From assembly GCF_031143425.1 (NCBI RefSeq), contig NC_090437.1, positions 849,661,978 through 849,725,977 on the forward strand: a DNA stretch of 64,000 bases, written 5' to 3'. The notes under the pieces were generated by a model. That model was not told where the DNA came from and made no database searches. It was given only the letters and a program-made list of their open reading frames with translations. Of the stretch, positions 1 through 11,476 are shown piece by piece; positions within the stretch are counted from its first letter, which is position 1, and every line of letters starts with the position of its first letter. Position numbers and translations under genes: made by a program. Source of the stretch: Pleurodeles waltl (Eukaryota > Chordata > Amphibia > Caudata > Salamandridae).

Positions 1-229
1 TGAGTCCCCCTTACTGCCAGCCTTTCCATGGCGGTAAAGGCTGGTGGATGGGGACTCATAAGCTGCCCTGGTGGATTATGACTGGCAGGCTGCCGCCTGG
101 GGGTAGCCTGGTGGTACTGGCGGTATGACTACAGTCATAATACGGCTGGTTGGCACAGCCAGGCTGTTGGCGGTACTACCGCCACCGCCGGATGGGCGGT
201 CCGGGACTGCAGGTGTCGTAATGACCCTC
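1..229. mobile_element. Terminal part of a Harbinger-like / MITE element, cut by the window start
   Basis: The segment is GC-rich and full of short inverted repeats; for example a TGAGTCCCC arm near position 1 pairs with GGGGACTCA near 50, enclosing a smaller stem. It ends in GTCGTAATGACCCTC. That resembles the terminus of the Harbinger element at 49600-58327, which reads GTTGTAATGACCACC at its right end. Only one end is in the window, so the target duplication and internal content cannot be checked. No coding capacity is seen. Assignment to Harbinger is inferred from the shared terminal motif. Confidence 0.45.
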
Positions 230-1858
230 TAGTGTCTCTAGGAGAAAGTGTCATATCTAAACTACATTAATACTACATTAATGGACACACTTCTAAACAT
301 CATATTTAAATCGTTTTAAATGCAACTTCGTTCCGTCATTGGTTATCAGTGTATTCATAATAAAAAGGAGTAATATGCACAAACTATTTCTTGCTCAAAA
401 TTGCACACTTGAAAAAAAAAAAACCTTTAACAAGACCATGCCCAGGTAATACTGAACAAAGTGGTCAGAAGAACATCTACAACCAAGGGCCAAGTATAGA
501 GGATAATCAGGGATTATTTTGAGCCACAGCTTGGCCTTGCTATATCTAGACATAGGGAACGAACAGAAAGTTTTTCAAGTTTTGCCCTGAGTTTGTCAGT
601 ACTTTCAAAGTATGCAGGGCCGGCTTTAGGGCGGTACAAGCGGTCCTGACCTGGATTGGAGGGCACTGACATGTGGGGGCGCTGTACTTAGCAATTACTT
701 ACGAAATTTGCGATTAAAAGGCACCTGCTCAAAGGTTTCTTGTGTGTCCAGCCTTCAAGAAACAATTAAAATGTCAAGATGCTTCTTGTGATTAATGTTC
801 CTGCTAGGGAGAGAGATGTGAAGCCAGCCTTTACAAGCAATTTAAAACAAATGAATGTATGCGAAAAGGGGGCTATGGAGAGATGCGGGGCACATTTCCG
901 GGTGTTAGTGAGTAAATCCGAGGACCTGGTCATGGGGTGGGGGATGCCAAAAAAGGCTGTCGCACAGGCACCACCAGTGCTTAAGCCGGCCATGTACTTG
1001 TATTTAACTAGCAGAGCTTCAATCTAGTTATAAACTAGCAGAGTGGTGTACATTATGGGGGTTTTACAATAAGTATTGCAGAAGAATGAGTTATGCCTTG
1101 AAAAGAGAGTTTTTAATCTTCTTGTTGAAGGGGAACCTATCTAATCTGGATTGTAACGGAAGTCCATGTTCACCAGTCCAACTTTTTCAAACTTCGTTTC
1201 TTTACTAACAAAAGTCGAGGTGGAAAATATATGCAACACAAAATCCAATGACCAGGGTGGGAATAGGCGAAAATGTGCTGCCACACGCGCATTATTGTTA
1301 AAAAAGAAAGCGGTGCATGTCTTTATGTTATACTCTTGTTAGATATATTATCTTTGTCAATGTTTAGCTTAATCTACACTCCTTCCAGTTTTCTCGTAGC
1401 ACAGGAAAACATTTTTTACACACATCTTTATACTAAGCCAACTTACTGAAGTTCTCCCTTTTATTTTTTCCTATGAGAACTTTGTAACATTTGACTTTTT
1501 CTATCTTCACACAATCATTCTACTTCAAGAGGACTGGCAGGTCAAGCTAAGTTTTCAACAAAGTCCGGGAACTTGCTCTTAAAAACCCTAGCAGTAAAAA
1601 TTATGTTTTGAAAGATGGATATAGCTCTTCATCCTTCTTTATAAAGAATGTGCTGGTATCAGCTCTTCACACGGGCCCCTTATTCCAGTTTGTCGGAGTT
1701 ATTGGTTACAAATATGTTTAGTTTTTGCCTGGTGTTATGATTATCAATCAGCGGACTCTTTAAATCTGAACTATCTAACACAGGTTGTACTCTATTATTT
1801 ATATCACACCGTTGTCTGTATTTCACAAATGCTATTTGTCTTCATTGGATATGATCTA
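230..1858. other. Unassigned AT-rich stretch, possible small inverted-repeat element at about 615-998
   Basis: No convincing gene is seen. A short inverted pair, CAGGGCCGGCTT near 615 and AAGCCGGCCATG near 987, could mark the ends of a ~380-bp hAT-like non-autonomous element. I found no matching 8-bp duplication on the two sides, so this is not called as an element. The remaining sequence to 1858 is AT-rich and shows no recognised repeat. Confidence 0.3.
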
Positions 1859-1862
1859 TTAA

Positions 1863-2955
1863 CCACTTCGCTGCCAGGCCTTTTCCCCCTCCTGTGCCAG
1901 GCCTTTTTTTGCCTATTTGGGGCAGTTCGCGCTTAGGCCCGCATAACTTTTTGTCCACATAAGCTAACCAAGCCAAATTTGCGTCCTTTTTTTCCAACAT
2001 CCTAGGGATTCTGGAGGTACCCAGACTTTGTGGGTTCCCCTGAAAGAGGCCAAGAAATTGGCCAAAATACAGGGAAAATTTTGTTTTTTTCAAAAAAATT
2101 GGAAAAAGTGGCTGCAGAAGAAGGCTTGTGGTTTTTCCCCTGAAAATGGCATCAACAAAGGGTTTGCGGTGCTAAACTCAGCAGCTTCCCAGCTTTCAGG
2201 AACAGGCAGACTTGAATCCGAAAACCCAATTTTTCAACACAATTTTGGCATTTTACTGGGGCATACCCCATTTGTGCAATTTTTTGTGCTTTCAGCCTCC
2301 TTCCAGTCAGTGACAGGAATGGTCATGAAACCAATGCTGGATCCCAGAAACCTAAACATTTCTGAAAAGTAGACAAAATTCTGAATTCAGCAAGGGGTCA
2401 TTTGTGTAGATCCTACAGAGGTTTCCTACAGAAAATAACAGCTGAAAAAGAAAAATATTGAAATTGAGGTGAAAAAAACATCAATTTTTCTCTACTTTTT
2501 ACTCTGTAACTTTTCCCTGCAATGTCAGATTATCGAAAGCAATATACCGTTACGTCTGCTGGACTCCTCTGGTTGCGGGGATATATAGGGTTTGTAGGTT
2601 CATCAAGAACCCGAGGAACCCAGAGCCAATAAATGAGCTGCACCCTGCAGTGCGTTTTCATTCTATACCGGGTATACAGTAATTCATTTGCTGAAATATA
2701 AGGAGTAAAAAATAGCTATCAAGAAAACCTTTGCATTTCCAAAAAGGGCACAAGATAAGGTGTTGAGGAGCAGTGGTTATTTGCACATCTCTGAATTCCG
2801 GGGTGACCATAGTAGCACGTGAATTACATGGAATTTCTCAAATAGATGTCTTTTTTACACACACCCCTATATTTGGAAGGAATAAATGTAGAGAAAGACA
2901 AGGGGCAATAACACTTGTTTTGCTATTCTATGTTCCCCCAAGTCTCCCGATAAAA
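1863..2955. repeat. Unique left segment of the TTAA-bounded unit
   Basis: This is non-coding sequence between the left end and the first full tandem unit. From about 2770 it grades into a diverged version of the array sequence; for example the run CCCCCAAGTCTCCCGATAAA precedes unit 1. Short open frames here (such as 2028-2372) have no recognisable domain and are not called as genes. Confidence 0.4.
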
Positions 2956-3697
2956 ATGATACCTCACTTGTTTGGGTAGGCCTAGCGCCCGCGACAGGAT
3001 ATGCCCCAAAACACAACGTGGACACATCACAGAAAACAGAGCTGTTTTTAGCAAAGTGACTACCTGTAGATTTTGGCCTCTAGCTCAGCCGCCACCTAGG
3101 GAAACCTACCAAACCTGTGCATTTCTGAAAACTAGAGACCTAGGGGAATCCAAGGAGGGGTGACTTGTGTGGCTCGGACCAGGTTCTGTTACCCAGAATC
3201 CTTTGCAAACCTCAAAATTTGGCTAAAAAAACACATGTTCCTCACATTTCTGTGGCAGAAAGTTCTGGAATCTGAGAGGAGCAACAAATTTCCTTCCACC
3301 CAGCATTCCCCCACGTCTCCCGATAAAAATGATACCTCACTTGTGTGGGTAGGCCTAGCGCCCGCGACAGGATATGCCCCAAAACACAACCTGGACACAT
3401 CACAGAAAACAGAGCTGTTTTTAGCAAAGTGACTACCTGTAGATTTTGGCTTCTAGCTCAGCCGCCACCTAGGGAAACCTACCAAACCTGTGCATTTCTG
3501 AAAACTAGAGACCTAGGGGAATCCAAGGAGGGGTGACTTGCGGGGCTCGGACCAGGTTCTGTTACCCAGAATCCTTTGCAAACCTCAAAATTTGGCTAAA
3601 AAAACACATGTTCCTCACATTTCTGTGGCAGAAAGTTCTGGAATCTGAGAGGAGCCACAAATTTCCTTCCACCCAGCGTTCCCCCACGTCTCCCGAT

Positions 3698-3714
3698 AAA
3701 AATGATACCTCACT
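3698..3714 (+). other. 5' target-site duplication of the L1
   Basis: AAAAATGATACCTCACT occurs here and again at 10896-10912, immediately after the poly(A) tract. The 5' LINE sequence starts at 3715 (GAGAGCAACATGG). The A-rich start of the duplication is ambiguous against the poly(A) tail by a few bases. The target is the conserved array motif. Confidence 0.9.
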
Positions 3715-4620
3715 GAGAGCAACATGGCGTCGGCGTCAGCGTAACTGCGTTCTTGCAGTTCCGCCCACCAGGGGAGCCGAAGGATCGGCGGTCGAGGCGT
3801 CCGTGGTGAAGCAGCCTGACACGCTGCGAGCTTCCCGCGGGAGCGGTTTGCTTCCTCTCCCGCGGTTGTACTCGCAGCGGGGAGTGTAATCGCGGTGGCC
3901 GCGGCGAATGAAAACGGGTGGATAGAGGCCGAATCTCGTCTTTATTATTCACTCTCCCCCGCGGTCCAGCGGGGGGGGGGAGGAGGGCGGCGGCGGCCGA
4001 AGTGATTATGGCAGCGAAAGGCAACTGAAACAGTGCCAAGGGTGGTGTGCCGGTCGTTTTGCCTTCTTTTTTTCTTTGTTTGGTTTTCTTTACCCCGCAT
4101 GGAAGAAAGTGTGGAGCCACATTGAGCCACTGGCGTTTGGGGTAAGATTGCACGGATAAGGCTGCACAAAGCTTGACAAAGCTTGACAGTCTCTTTGCAA
4201 GAAGGCATATGGGGCATATGGGGCGGAGAGGCTTCCCTTCCTCCCCCCCCCTTTTTTCTCTTTGGAAGATTATGCTTGAAGCTGCAAAGGACTTAGGAGT
4301 AAAGGACTACCAGGATTAAAAACTCTGCTTTTATCTGGAGGTGCAGAAGGGCGAATTTAGGAGGAGATCAAGAAGATCAAGAAGAAAAGCAGACAAGACA
4401 AGGACAAGGACAAAGGACAAGAGCTCGGCTGGAGGGGAAAGGAGGGAAGAAAAGAAGAAAAAGGGGGGAAAAAAAACAATAAACAGGAGAAAACAAACAG
4501 GTGGGGAGCCAGGTGTACTCTACTACTCAACTACTGCGGTAAGAGGGGGAGAGGTAAAATATTGGACAGAGGGGAGCGGTTTGAGGGGGGAAAAAAAGAG
4601 AGAAGGGGGAGAGTGATTAT
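3715..4620 (+). promoter_or_regulatory. L1 5' UTR / presumed internal promoter
   Basis: The first ~300 bp are CpG-rich (CGGCGTCAGCG, CCGCGGTTG, GGCGGCGGCGGCCG), then the sequence becomes purine-rich (GAAGAAAAGC-type runs from about 4340 to 4615). Full-length LINEs carry an internal promoter in this position. No specific factor site was identified. Antisense open frames in this region (3710-4153 and 3945-4217, minus strand) have low-complexity composition and are not called. Confidence 0.5.
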
Positions 4621-6546
4621 ATGAGAACTCTGATGCTGGTATTAAGTGTGCAAGATGATTTCGGTCGACATTTATATACCCCCTTATGGCTTTGGAAAAA
4701 CTTGACAAAACAAATAATAGTAGATACAGCTTTAGTGTCGTCTGGGGTAAAAGGACTATTTAGGCTGTTGGCACATGCATTAAAAACTAAGATGCCTCCC
4801 AAACCCTTCCGGAATTTAGGAGAAAAGATGGAAGCGGTGAAAGTGACTCGGGCTGGTCGCGGCAAAGGAGAGCAAACGGGATCAAACAAACGCCTGACGA
4901 CAGCGGTGGCTAAACCGGCTGTGGAAAATGTGTTGAGAGGTGTCAAGACAAGTGAGAGTAGTATTACCACTCCCCCCACCGAAATAAAGGTCAAGGGCAA
5001 AAGTCAATCTACTATCACAACGTTTCTTGAAGGAGGGGCACAGGATATGCGGCCGGTACATTTTACCCTCCCCTCTGAGAGTAAGGTGGTTGGGACAGAA
5101 CCCCCTCCGAGCAGTAGTAGTAGTAGTATAAGTGGATGTATTACGAACAACGATCCCTCTGTGAAACTTAAGCAAGGCATACCAGAGTCAGAAGACAGTC
5201 AGAGGGAGGTAAGGGAAAAAAATTCTGGCTCCTATACAGAGATTAAGCAGCCTCAGGCACAACATCTCGACTGGTCTGAGCAATTGGAATATCGAGATGG
5301 GGAAGGAGGTGCGTCTATATTAAAATCTACAACAGAAGAAGAGAATTTGCATTAGAGTTTCGCAAATACTAAAACTTTGGGCAAAACAGCAGGAAAAGTC
5401 TCTCAATTGGCGGAATGGGGAAAGGATAATAGTGATAAATTTTATTCTTTGACAGAAGAGTCTGATCTCAGTAGTGGCGATCACAGTCTTGGCGGGTCTG
5501 AGGACAGTGAAACGTCGGAGACGGAAGATAAAACCTCAAGCAACGAACCTACAGTGCGACAGCTGCGTCGACAGCGTAAATTGGTCAAAGCACGGCCTTG
5601 CGCTCAGGGGTCCTCAGGAAACCCGTCATCCACGGGCGGTAAGAATTTAAAATGGGACTATGCAGGTATTGGACTCACAGATTCCTCATCTATAACTTTA
5701 ACTAACCAGGGCTCAGCTAATGGCAATAAGGAATCAGATATTGGCCCTCTTACTTATAGCCCACCCGCGCTGGGGGCTGAGGCAGGAATGTTGCAGTCAA
5801 TTTACAACTCAATCAAAGAGTTGCAAACAGAAACAAGGATCGAAAGTCGACGTGCAAGGGTTGCCACGAAGAGATTACAGGGAACAGTTCGTAAAGTGGT
5901 CAAATCATGTACAGAAATTGGGACTAAGCTATCCTTAATGGAAGAAAGGATCATAACGGTCGAGGAGGATGTTGTTAATCTTAAAGAACAGAATACTATG
6001 AGGGATGAACAATTGACAGATGTAATGTGGAAATTGGAAGATTTTGAAAACAGGCAAAGAAGGAATAATCTCCGAATTCTGGGCATACCGGAAGGGCTAG
6101 AAGGAACTAATATACGGACATATATGATCAATTTTTTGCGTGGTGCTTTTCCGGAGCTGGGGAATTGGAGCTGGGAGAATGAACTGCAGCGTGTACATAG
6201 GTTCCCACTAAACCGGCGGGAGGGGGGCCAACGTGCAGATTCCAAATATCCCAGAGCAATTTTAGTGTATTTTGGGAATTATTTATTGCGACAGGAGATC
6301 TTGGATAAAACCCGCCCAAATCCCCCTCGCACTGTGGATGGGGTGACTTTTTTCACTCGACCTGATTTTTGTCATGCTACTGTTGAACGGAGATGGCGGC
6401 TCCGACAACTTATTAAACCAGTTCTAGAAAAAGGCGGGGAAGCGTATTTGCTGGCCCCGGCTCGCCTCAAAATAATATTGAATGGGAAAACAGAGATATT
6501 CACGTCAGAAATTAAAGCAAAAGAATATGTGAGGGGGGCCAGATAA
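4621..6546 (+). pseudogene. L1 ORF1 (RNA-binding, nucleic-acid chaperone) with one in-frame stop
   Basis: ORF1p coats the element's RNA in the ribonucleoprotein particle. The frame is open from ATG 4621 to 6546 (642 codon positions) except for a TAG at 5353-5355. The N-terminal ~400 residues are low-complexity and rich in Ser, Thr, Glu and Lys. From about 5785 there is a predicted coiled coil (LQSIYNSIKELQTE, then MEERIITVEEDVVNLKEQ). It is followed by the signature ENRQRRNNLRILGIPEG at about 6045-6100 that opens the RRM-like domain of the L1 ORF1p family, and by a basic C-terminal domain (RPDFCHATVERRWRLRQLI). The TAG can be explained by a single C-to-T change in a CAG codon. Identification is firm for the second half. 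The long N-terminal extension is unusual compared with mammalian ORF1p. Confidence 0.85.
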
Positions 6547-6995
6547 CGAAATAGAGTTTCTTGGTCAGCAAAAGTGCTCCGGTAACTGGTGGGTGGGTTC
6601 GCACTTTCACGACGCCAACATTCAGACCATGAGTGGTCTGATTGCTCTACAGGATGGGGGGCCAGTCTCAGGGAGGAAGTTAATACGGGAGGGGGGTGGG
6701 AGGGACTGGTCCAGGGAGGGGAGGGGAGGGAGGAAGGATGGCGGTTGGGGAGGGGGAAAGGAGGGAGGGGTCGGGGAGGAAGAGAAGAAGGATAGGCAAG
6801 GGAGGGAAAGGATGGAAAACGAGGGAGTAAAAAGGAAAGGGATGGAAGTAGGAGTGCAACAAGGGAAGCAACTGATAGCAGGGGCAGGAGAGACAAAAGG
6901 AGGGGAGCAAATTGAGTGGAAAATTCAAGATAAAGCACAGTCAGATATGAAAATCTGGGAGGACAAAAAGAGAGAAAGAAAGCCTAAAATAGAAA
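6547..6995 (+). other. Purine/G-rich inter-ORF spacer of the L1
   Basis: The 449 bp separating ORF1 and ORF2 contain dense G runs from about 6655 to 6830 (GGGAGGGG, GGGAGGAAGG, GGGGAGGGGG and similar). Many combinations of four G-tracts here could form G-quadruplexes on the plus (RNA-sense) strand. Short frames across it (6589-6795, 6593-7003) are compositional and unlike any known protein. Confidence 0.6.
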
Positions 6996-9900
6996 ATGGC
7001 TAGACTTCGAATCGCTTCAGTTAATATTTGTGGGTTAAATGACTCTCGTAAAAGAAGTAGAGTAGTGGAGGAATTTAAAACTTTTAAAGCAGACATTTAC
7101 TGTTTACAGGAGACACATGTGGAATATAGGAATGTCGGAATTCTGGGTACACTTGGTATGAAAGTAATTGCCCGAACAGAACAAGAGGTTAGAACTAAAG
7201 GGGTTGCGATATTAGATCGGACTAATAAATTAAATTTTGGTAGGCAAAAGGCAGATAGGGGAGGAAGATGGGTAATTGTAGAGTGTAGTTATGGACATGG
7301 TAGCTTTACACTCTGTTCCGTATACAGCACGGTCACGGATGACCCAATAGTTTTAGATACCCTGGCTATAGAATTAATAGGATGGGCTCCCCCGTATGTT
7401 CTTTGTGGCGATTGTAATTTGAATGGATCCTGGGAGGGACTACAGGATGTTTTAGTGCCTACAAAGAAATACCAAGGGCGGAAACCGCGAGTATATAATG
7501 CAATGGTCGCTATTCAGAAAGAACTAGGATTAGTGGACGCATGGGTGAGATTATGTAAGCCAGATCCTGGATATACCTATTACTCCGCCCCGCATATGAA
7601 AGTAGCACGACTCGACTATTTTCTGGTTTCCCCAGTACTATTAAACCAGGGTCAGATGGAGTTATATCCGCGGGTGGTTTCAGATCATAATCCCCTAGTA
7701 CTAGAATTGGAGTTAGACGGGTTGGAACAAAAGGAGAGGAGATGGACATTTGAAAGAGGGCTTCTTAGGGACCCGGAATATTGTACGCATATGAGTAAGT
7801 GGATAGCCGAATTTCTGGGGTTTAACCAAGGGACAGCTCCGGTAGAGATAGTCTGGGACACTTTAAAAGCTGGAATACGTGGTGAAACATTGAGTTTTAG
7901 TATAAAAAAGCAAAAAAGTACCCAAAACAGAGTAAAAGATCTTCAAATGAAACTGAGGGTATTGGAAAGACAGTTGGTTGTGGCGATATAAACAGGGAGT
8001 GATGTTAAAAAGGTTCAGGAGGAAGTGGTAATAGCTAAAGCCGCAATTAACGAAACTATGACCCAAAGAATAGCAGAGAAATATCTTGCGCAGCGTTCAT
8101 TAGGATACGAGTATGGAGAAAAATCCGGGCGTTTATTAGCAATACGGGCAAGCCAGAAAATAGCATCCGGGACTATTAGAGAGATTAAAGATTGGCAAGG
8201 ACAAATGGTTGTAGAAGTGGATCAAATTAGGAGGGTTTTCCACAGATATTATACGGAATTGTATGATGACGCATCTATATACTCGGATGAAGAAATATTG
8301 AGATTTTTAACCCCCATCAAAGTTAATAAATTATCGGAGAGTGATACTTCATATCTAGGGGAACAAATAGATATCTCGGAAATTGACAAAGCACTGGGGG
8401 ATTTAGCCACGGGTAAAGCTACAGGCCCCGATTCAATTCCTTTAGAGTTTTATAAAACATTTAAAGCCATATTGCTTCCGGTAATGATAGAACTGTTTAT
8501 TCAGGTACAGAATGGAGGGGCAATTCCACCATCATGGGATACGGCTAATATAGTAATGTTTTTAAAGAAAGGGAAACTCGCATCAAACCCGGCATCATAC
8601 AGGCCAATTACACTAATCAATAGCGACACTAAAATATATTCAAAGATATTAGCCGCTCGACTATCTCTTGTGATCAGGAAGATAGTTTTTCCTAGTCAGC
8701 ATGGGTTTGTGCCTGGAAGAGATACTACCGATCATATCTGAAAAGTTATTGCACTTTTGGACGTTACAGAAGTGGCCCAGGAGCCGATGGCAGTTGCATT
8801 ATTAGATGCGGAAAAGGCGTTTGACCGGGTGAGCTGGAAGTATTTATGGCATGTAATGGAGTATTATGGGTTAGGGAAGAAATTTATTGCAGCAATAAGG
8901 GCTCTATATAGATCACCGGTAGTCAAAATACAACTAATGGGGGGACAATCGGAGAGTGTCCAGGTTAAGAGAGGTACTAGACAGGGATGTCCATGCTCTC
9001 CGCTCCTGTTTGCTGTTTATATAGATCCCTTGCTTAGACAGATTGAAGATAACAGCAAGATTCCACCAATTCATAGGCAGGGATGGGATATAAAAGTTCT
9101 AGCATATGCAGATGATATTGCTATACTAACTCCCACCCCTGATCCGGCATTGAGAGAGGTTGAAAAGGTGTCAATGAAGTTCGGAAGATTTTCTGGATAT
9201 CGTCTAAACAGAGATAAAACACAGATATTGATTAATCAATACACCAGCACTCAGGATACACGAAGGGTCGACCATGCAGTATATTTGGGAATAGATATCA
9301 CGCCACAAGTAGGAGAAATTGTTAAGTTAAATCTGGATCCCATACTTGCTAAAGCAAGACAAGATATGTGCAGATGGAATAATTTACATTTAACCATCAT
9401 GGGGAGGTGTAATATGGTAAAAATGATTTTCCTCTCTAAGCTGTTGTATTTGTTCCGGGCTGTACCATTGAGCTTTACTAACTCGAGATTTAAAGAGATA
9501 GATAGAGTGGTTATGAGATTTATCTGGGCATATGGTAAATGCAGAAGAGCAAGTAAATTCATGTCACTTTCCTGAGAAAGGGGGGGGTGGTCTTTGCCGA
9601 ATATAAAATTATACCAAATGGCGGCAGCCTTTCAGTATATGCGCCCTTTATGGGGTTCTAAAAAAGGAGGGATTCCAGAAGAGGATAGTCCTAATATATA
9701 TGAGCTGCAGATGGGTGCAACAGCTAATGGATGTTTGGTAACTTTTCATGAGCCCGGGTACTATAAGAAAACTCGATATAAGGTATTGGAGGCGGCCTAT
9801 AAGTGCTGGCGGTCATGGTATAAAAAGAAAGGTTTTGGTAGATATAATTGTTATACCATGATCAAAAAGAACCCATTGCTCCCCGACATATTCAAGGATA

Positions 9901-10757
9901 AATGTATGGCAAGCTGGGTTTCGGCAGGTATAGAGAGGTTGGGGAATCTCTTTGATAACTCGGGGGTTAAGGCATTTGTCGATCTACAGAAGTGTTATGG
10001 TTTAGAGCGTAGGGATTTTTTTAAATACCTTCAGATACGAGATTTCCTTTTAAGGAAAACAGGAGGGGTGCAGGGATTTAGGAGCGTTCAATTGCTGGAT
10101 GATATTGTGACTAATCCTAATATATCAATCAGGTCAATCTATCGATTATTAATGTTAGAACAGCCCGATGATTTAGAGAAGAATTGTGAAAAGTGGAGTA
10201 GGAAACTGGAAGACGGGAGTAAAATCTTTCTAAGGTCATTAGAATTGGGACACACTATTCTACTCTCTTCCTCCCTCCAAGCACAACATTATAAAACTGT
10301 GTTTGATTTGTATCATACCCCAGCTCATCTTGTTAAATGGGGCAGTTTATTGGGAACCAGCTGTCCAAGATGTAGAATGTATGGAATAGATATTGTACAC
10401 ATGATGGCTACATGCGGGGAATTGAAGGATCTGAAGGAGGGCATTCAATCTGTATTGAAAGAAGTCTTGGGATTTGATCTAATCCTAACCCCCGAGGTAA
10501 TGGTTTTAGGGGTGATGGGTGATACGGACAATCTTTATGAAGCATTTATATTTGTGGCTATGGCAGTATTTCGATTATGTATAGCATCCGCCTGGCTCAA
10601 TGTCCGACCCCCGACTTGGCAACAATGGTTGGCCAGATTATTGTCAGTGTATTATTTGGAAACAGCATTGTATGAACGGAAAGGGAAATATGCGAGGAGG
10701 AAAGGGAAGGTAATATGGGGGGCATTTCAGGATTGGATTTTTGCTCATAATGTTTAA
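6996..10757 (+). pseudogene. L1 ORF2 (AP endonuclease-reverse transcriptase) with three in-frame stops
   Basis: ORF2p nicks target DNA and copies the element's RNA. One reading frame runs 1254 codon positions from ATG 6996 to 10757. The endonuclease domain shows SVNICGLN, LQETHVE, CGDCNLN and the terminal SDHNPL motif (about 7015-7690). The RT domain shows GKATGPDSIP, ASYRPITLIN, QHGFVPGR, LLDAEKAFDRVSW, GTRQGCPCSPLLF and the catalytic YADD at 9106-9117. A C-terminal zinc-knuckle-like motif, CPRC-x-H-x-C, lies at about 10360-10410. Stops are TAA 7989, TGA 8739 and TGA 9573. Each can arise from CAA or CGA by one C-to-T change, two of them in a CpG. No frameshift is seen. The element is inactive as it stands. 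Confidence 0.93.
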
Positions 10758-10895
10758 ATGTTTAAACCAAAATGGTATGTCACCATTTAAGAGATGGACA
10801 TTTGTCTTCCAAAGGTTTATCCCCCGCTGGGTTTTATTTGCTTTATTTTCTTATTTGTATTTGTTGTATGATACCTTTCCAATAAAAAAAAAAAA
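10758..10895 (+). other. L1 3' UTR and poly(A) tract
   Basis: A short 3' UTR follows the ORF2 stop and ends with AATAAA merged into a pure A tract at 10884-10900. The A tract runs directly into the second copy of the target duplication. Confidence 0.85.
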
Positions 10896-11476
10896 AAAAA
10901 TGATACCTCACTTGTGTGGGTAGGCCTAGCGCCCGCGACAGGATATGCCCCAAAACACAACGTGGACATATCACAGAAAACAGAGCTGTTTTTAGCAAAG
11001 TGACTACCTGTAGATTTTGGCCTCTAGCTCAGCCGCCACCTAGGGAAACCTACCAAACCTATGCATTTCTGAAAACTAGAGACCTAGGGGAATCCAAGGA
11101 GGGGTGACTTGTGTGGCTCGGACCAGGTTCTGTTACCCAGAATCCTTTGCAAACCTCAAAATTTGGCTAAAAAAACACATGTTCCTCACATTTCTGTGGC
11201 AGAAAGTTCTGGAATCTGAGAGGAGCCACAAATTTCCTTCCACCCAGCGTTCCCCCACGTCTCCCGATAAAAATGATACCTCACTTGTGTGGGTAGGCCT
11301 AGCGCCCGCGACAGGATATGCCCCAAAACACAACGTGGACATATCAAAGAAAACAGAGCTGTTTTTAGCAAAGTGACTACCTGTAGATTTTGGCCTCTAG
11401 CTCAGCCACCACCTAGGGAAACCTACCAAACCTGTGCATTTCTGAATACTAGAGACCTAGGGGAATCCAAGGAGGG

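Larger units (their letters stand above)
3715..10895 (+). mobile_element. Full-length L1-clade LINE retrotransposon
   Basis: This is a complete 7.18-kb element. It has a GC-rich 5' UTR (3715-4620), ORF1 (4621-6546), a 449-bp purine-rich spacer, ORF2 (6996-10757), a short 3' UTR and a poly(A) tract starting with AATAAA at 10881. A 17-bp target-site duplication flanks it, which is the product expected from target-primed reverse transcription. ORF1 has one and ORF2 three in-frame stop codons, but no frameshift is visible over 5.7 kb, so the copy is fairly young although not able to make full proteins. The L1 clade is assigned from the combination of a coiled-coil/RRM-type ORF1 and an APE endonuclease plus RT with a C-terminal CCHC in ORF2. 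Confidence 0.9.

Noticed and set aside
615..998. hAT-like element with CAGGGCCGGCTT inverted ends
   Set aside because: No 8-bp duplication is visible and the inverted pair is short, so the element call is not supported.
3710..4217. Antisense open frames in the L1 5' UTR, comparable in position to primate L1 ORF0
   Set aside because: Composition is low-complexity (Pro/Arg/Lys runs), there is no start context or conservation evidence, and the GC-rich sequence alone can keep the frame open.
6372..6938. 188-codon minus-strand frame rich in Leu, Ser and Pro
   Set aside because: It is the antisense of the ORF1 end and the G-rich spacer; the Pro/Leu/Ser content follows from the purine-rich plus strand.
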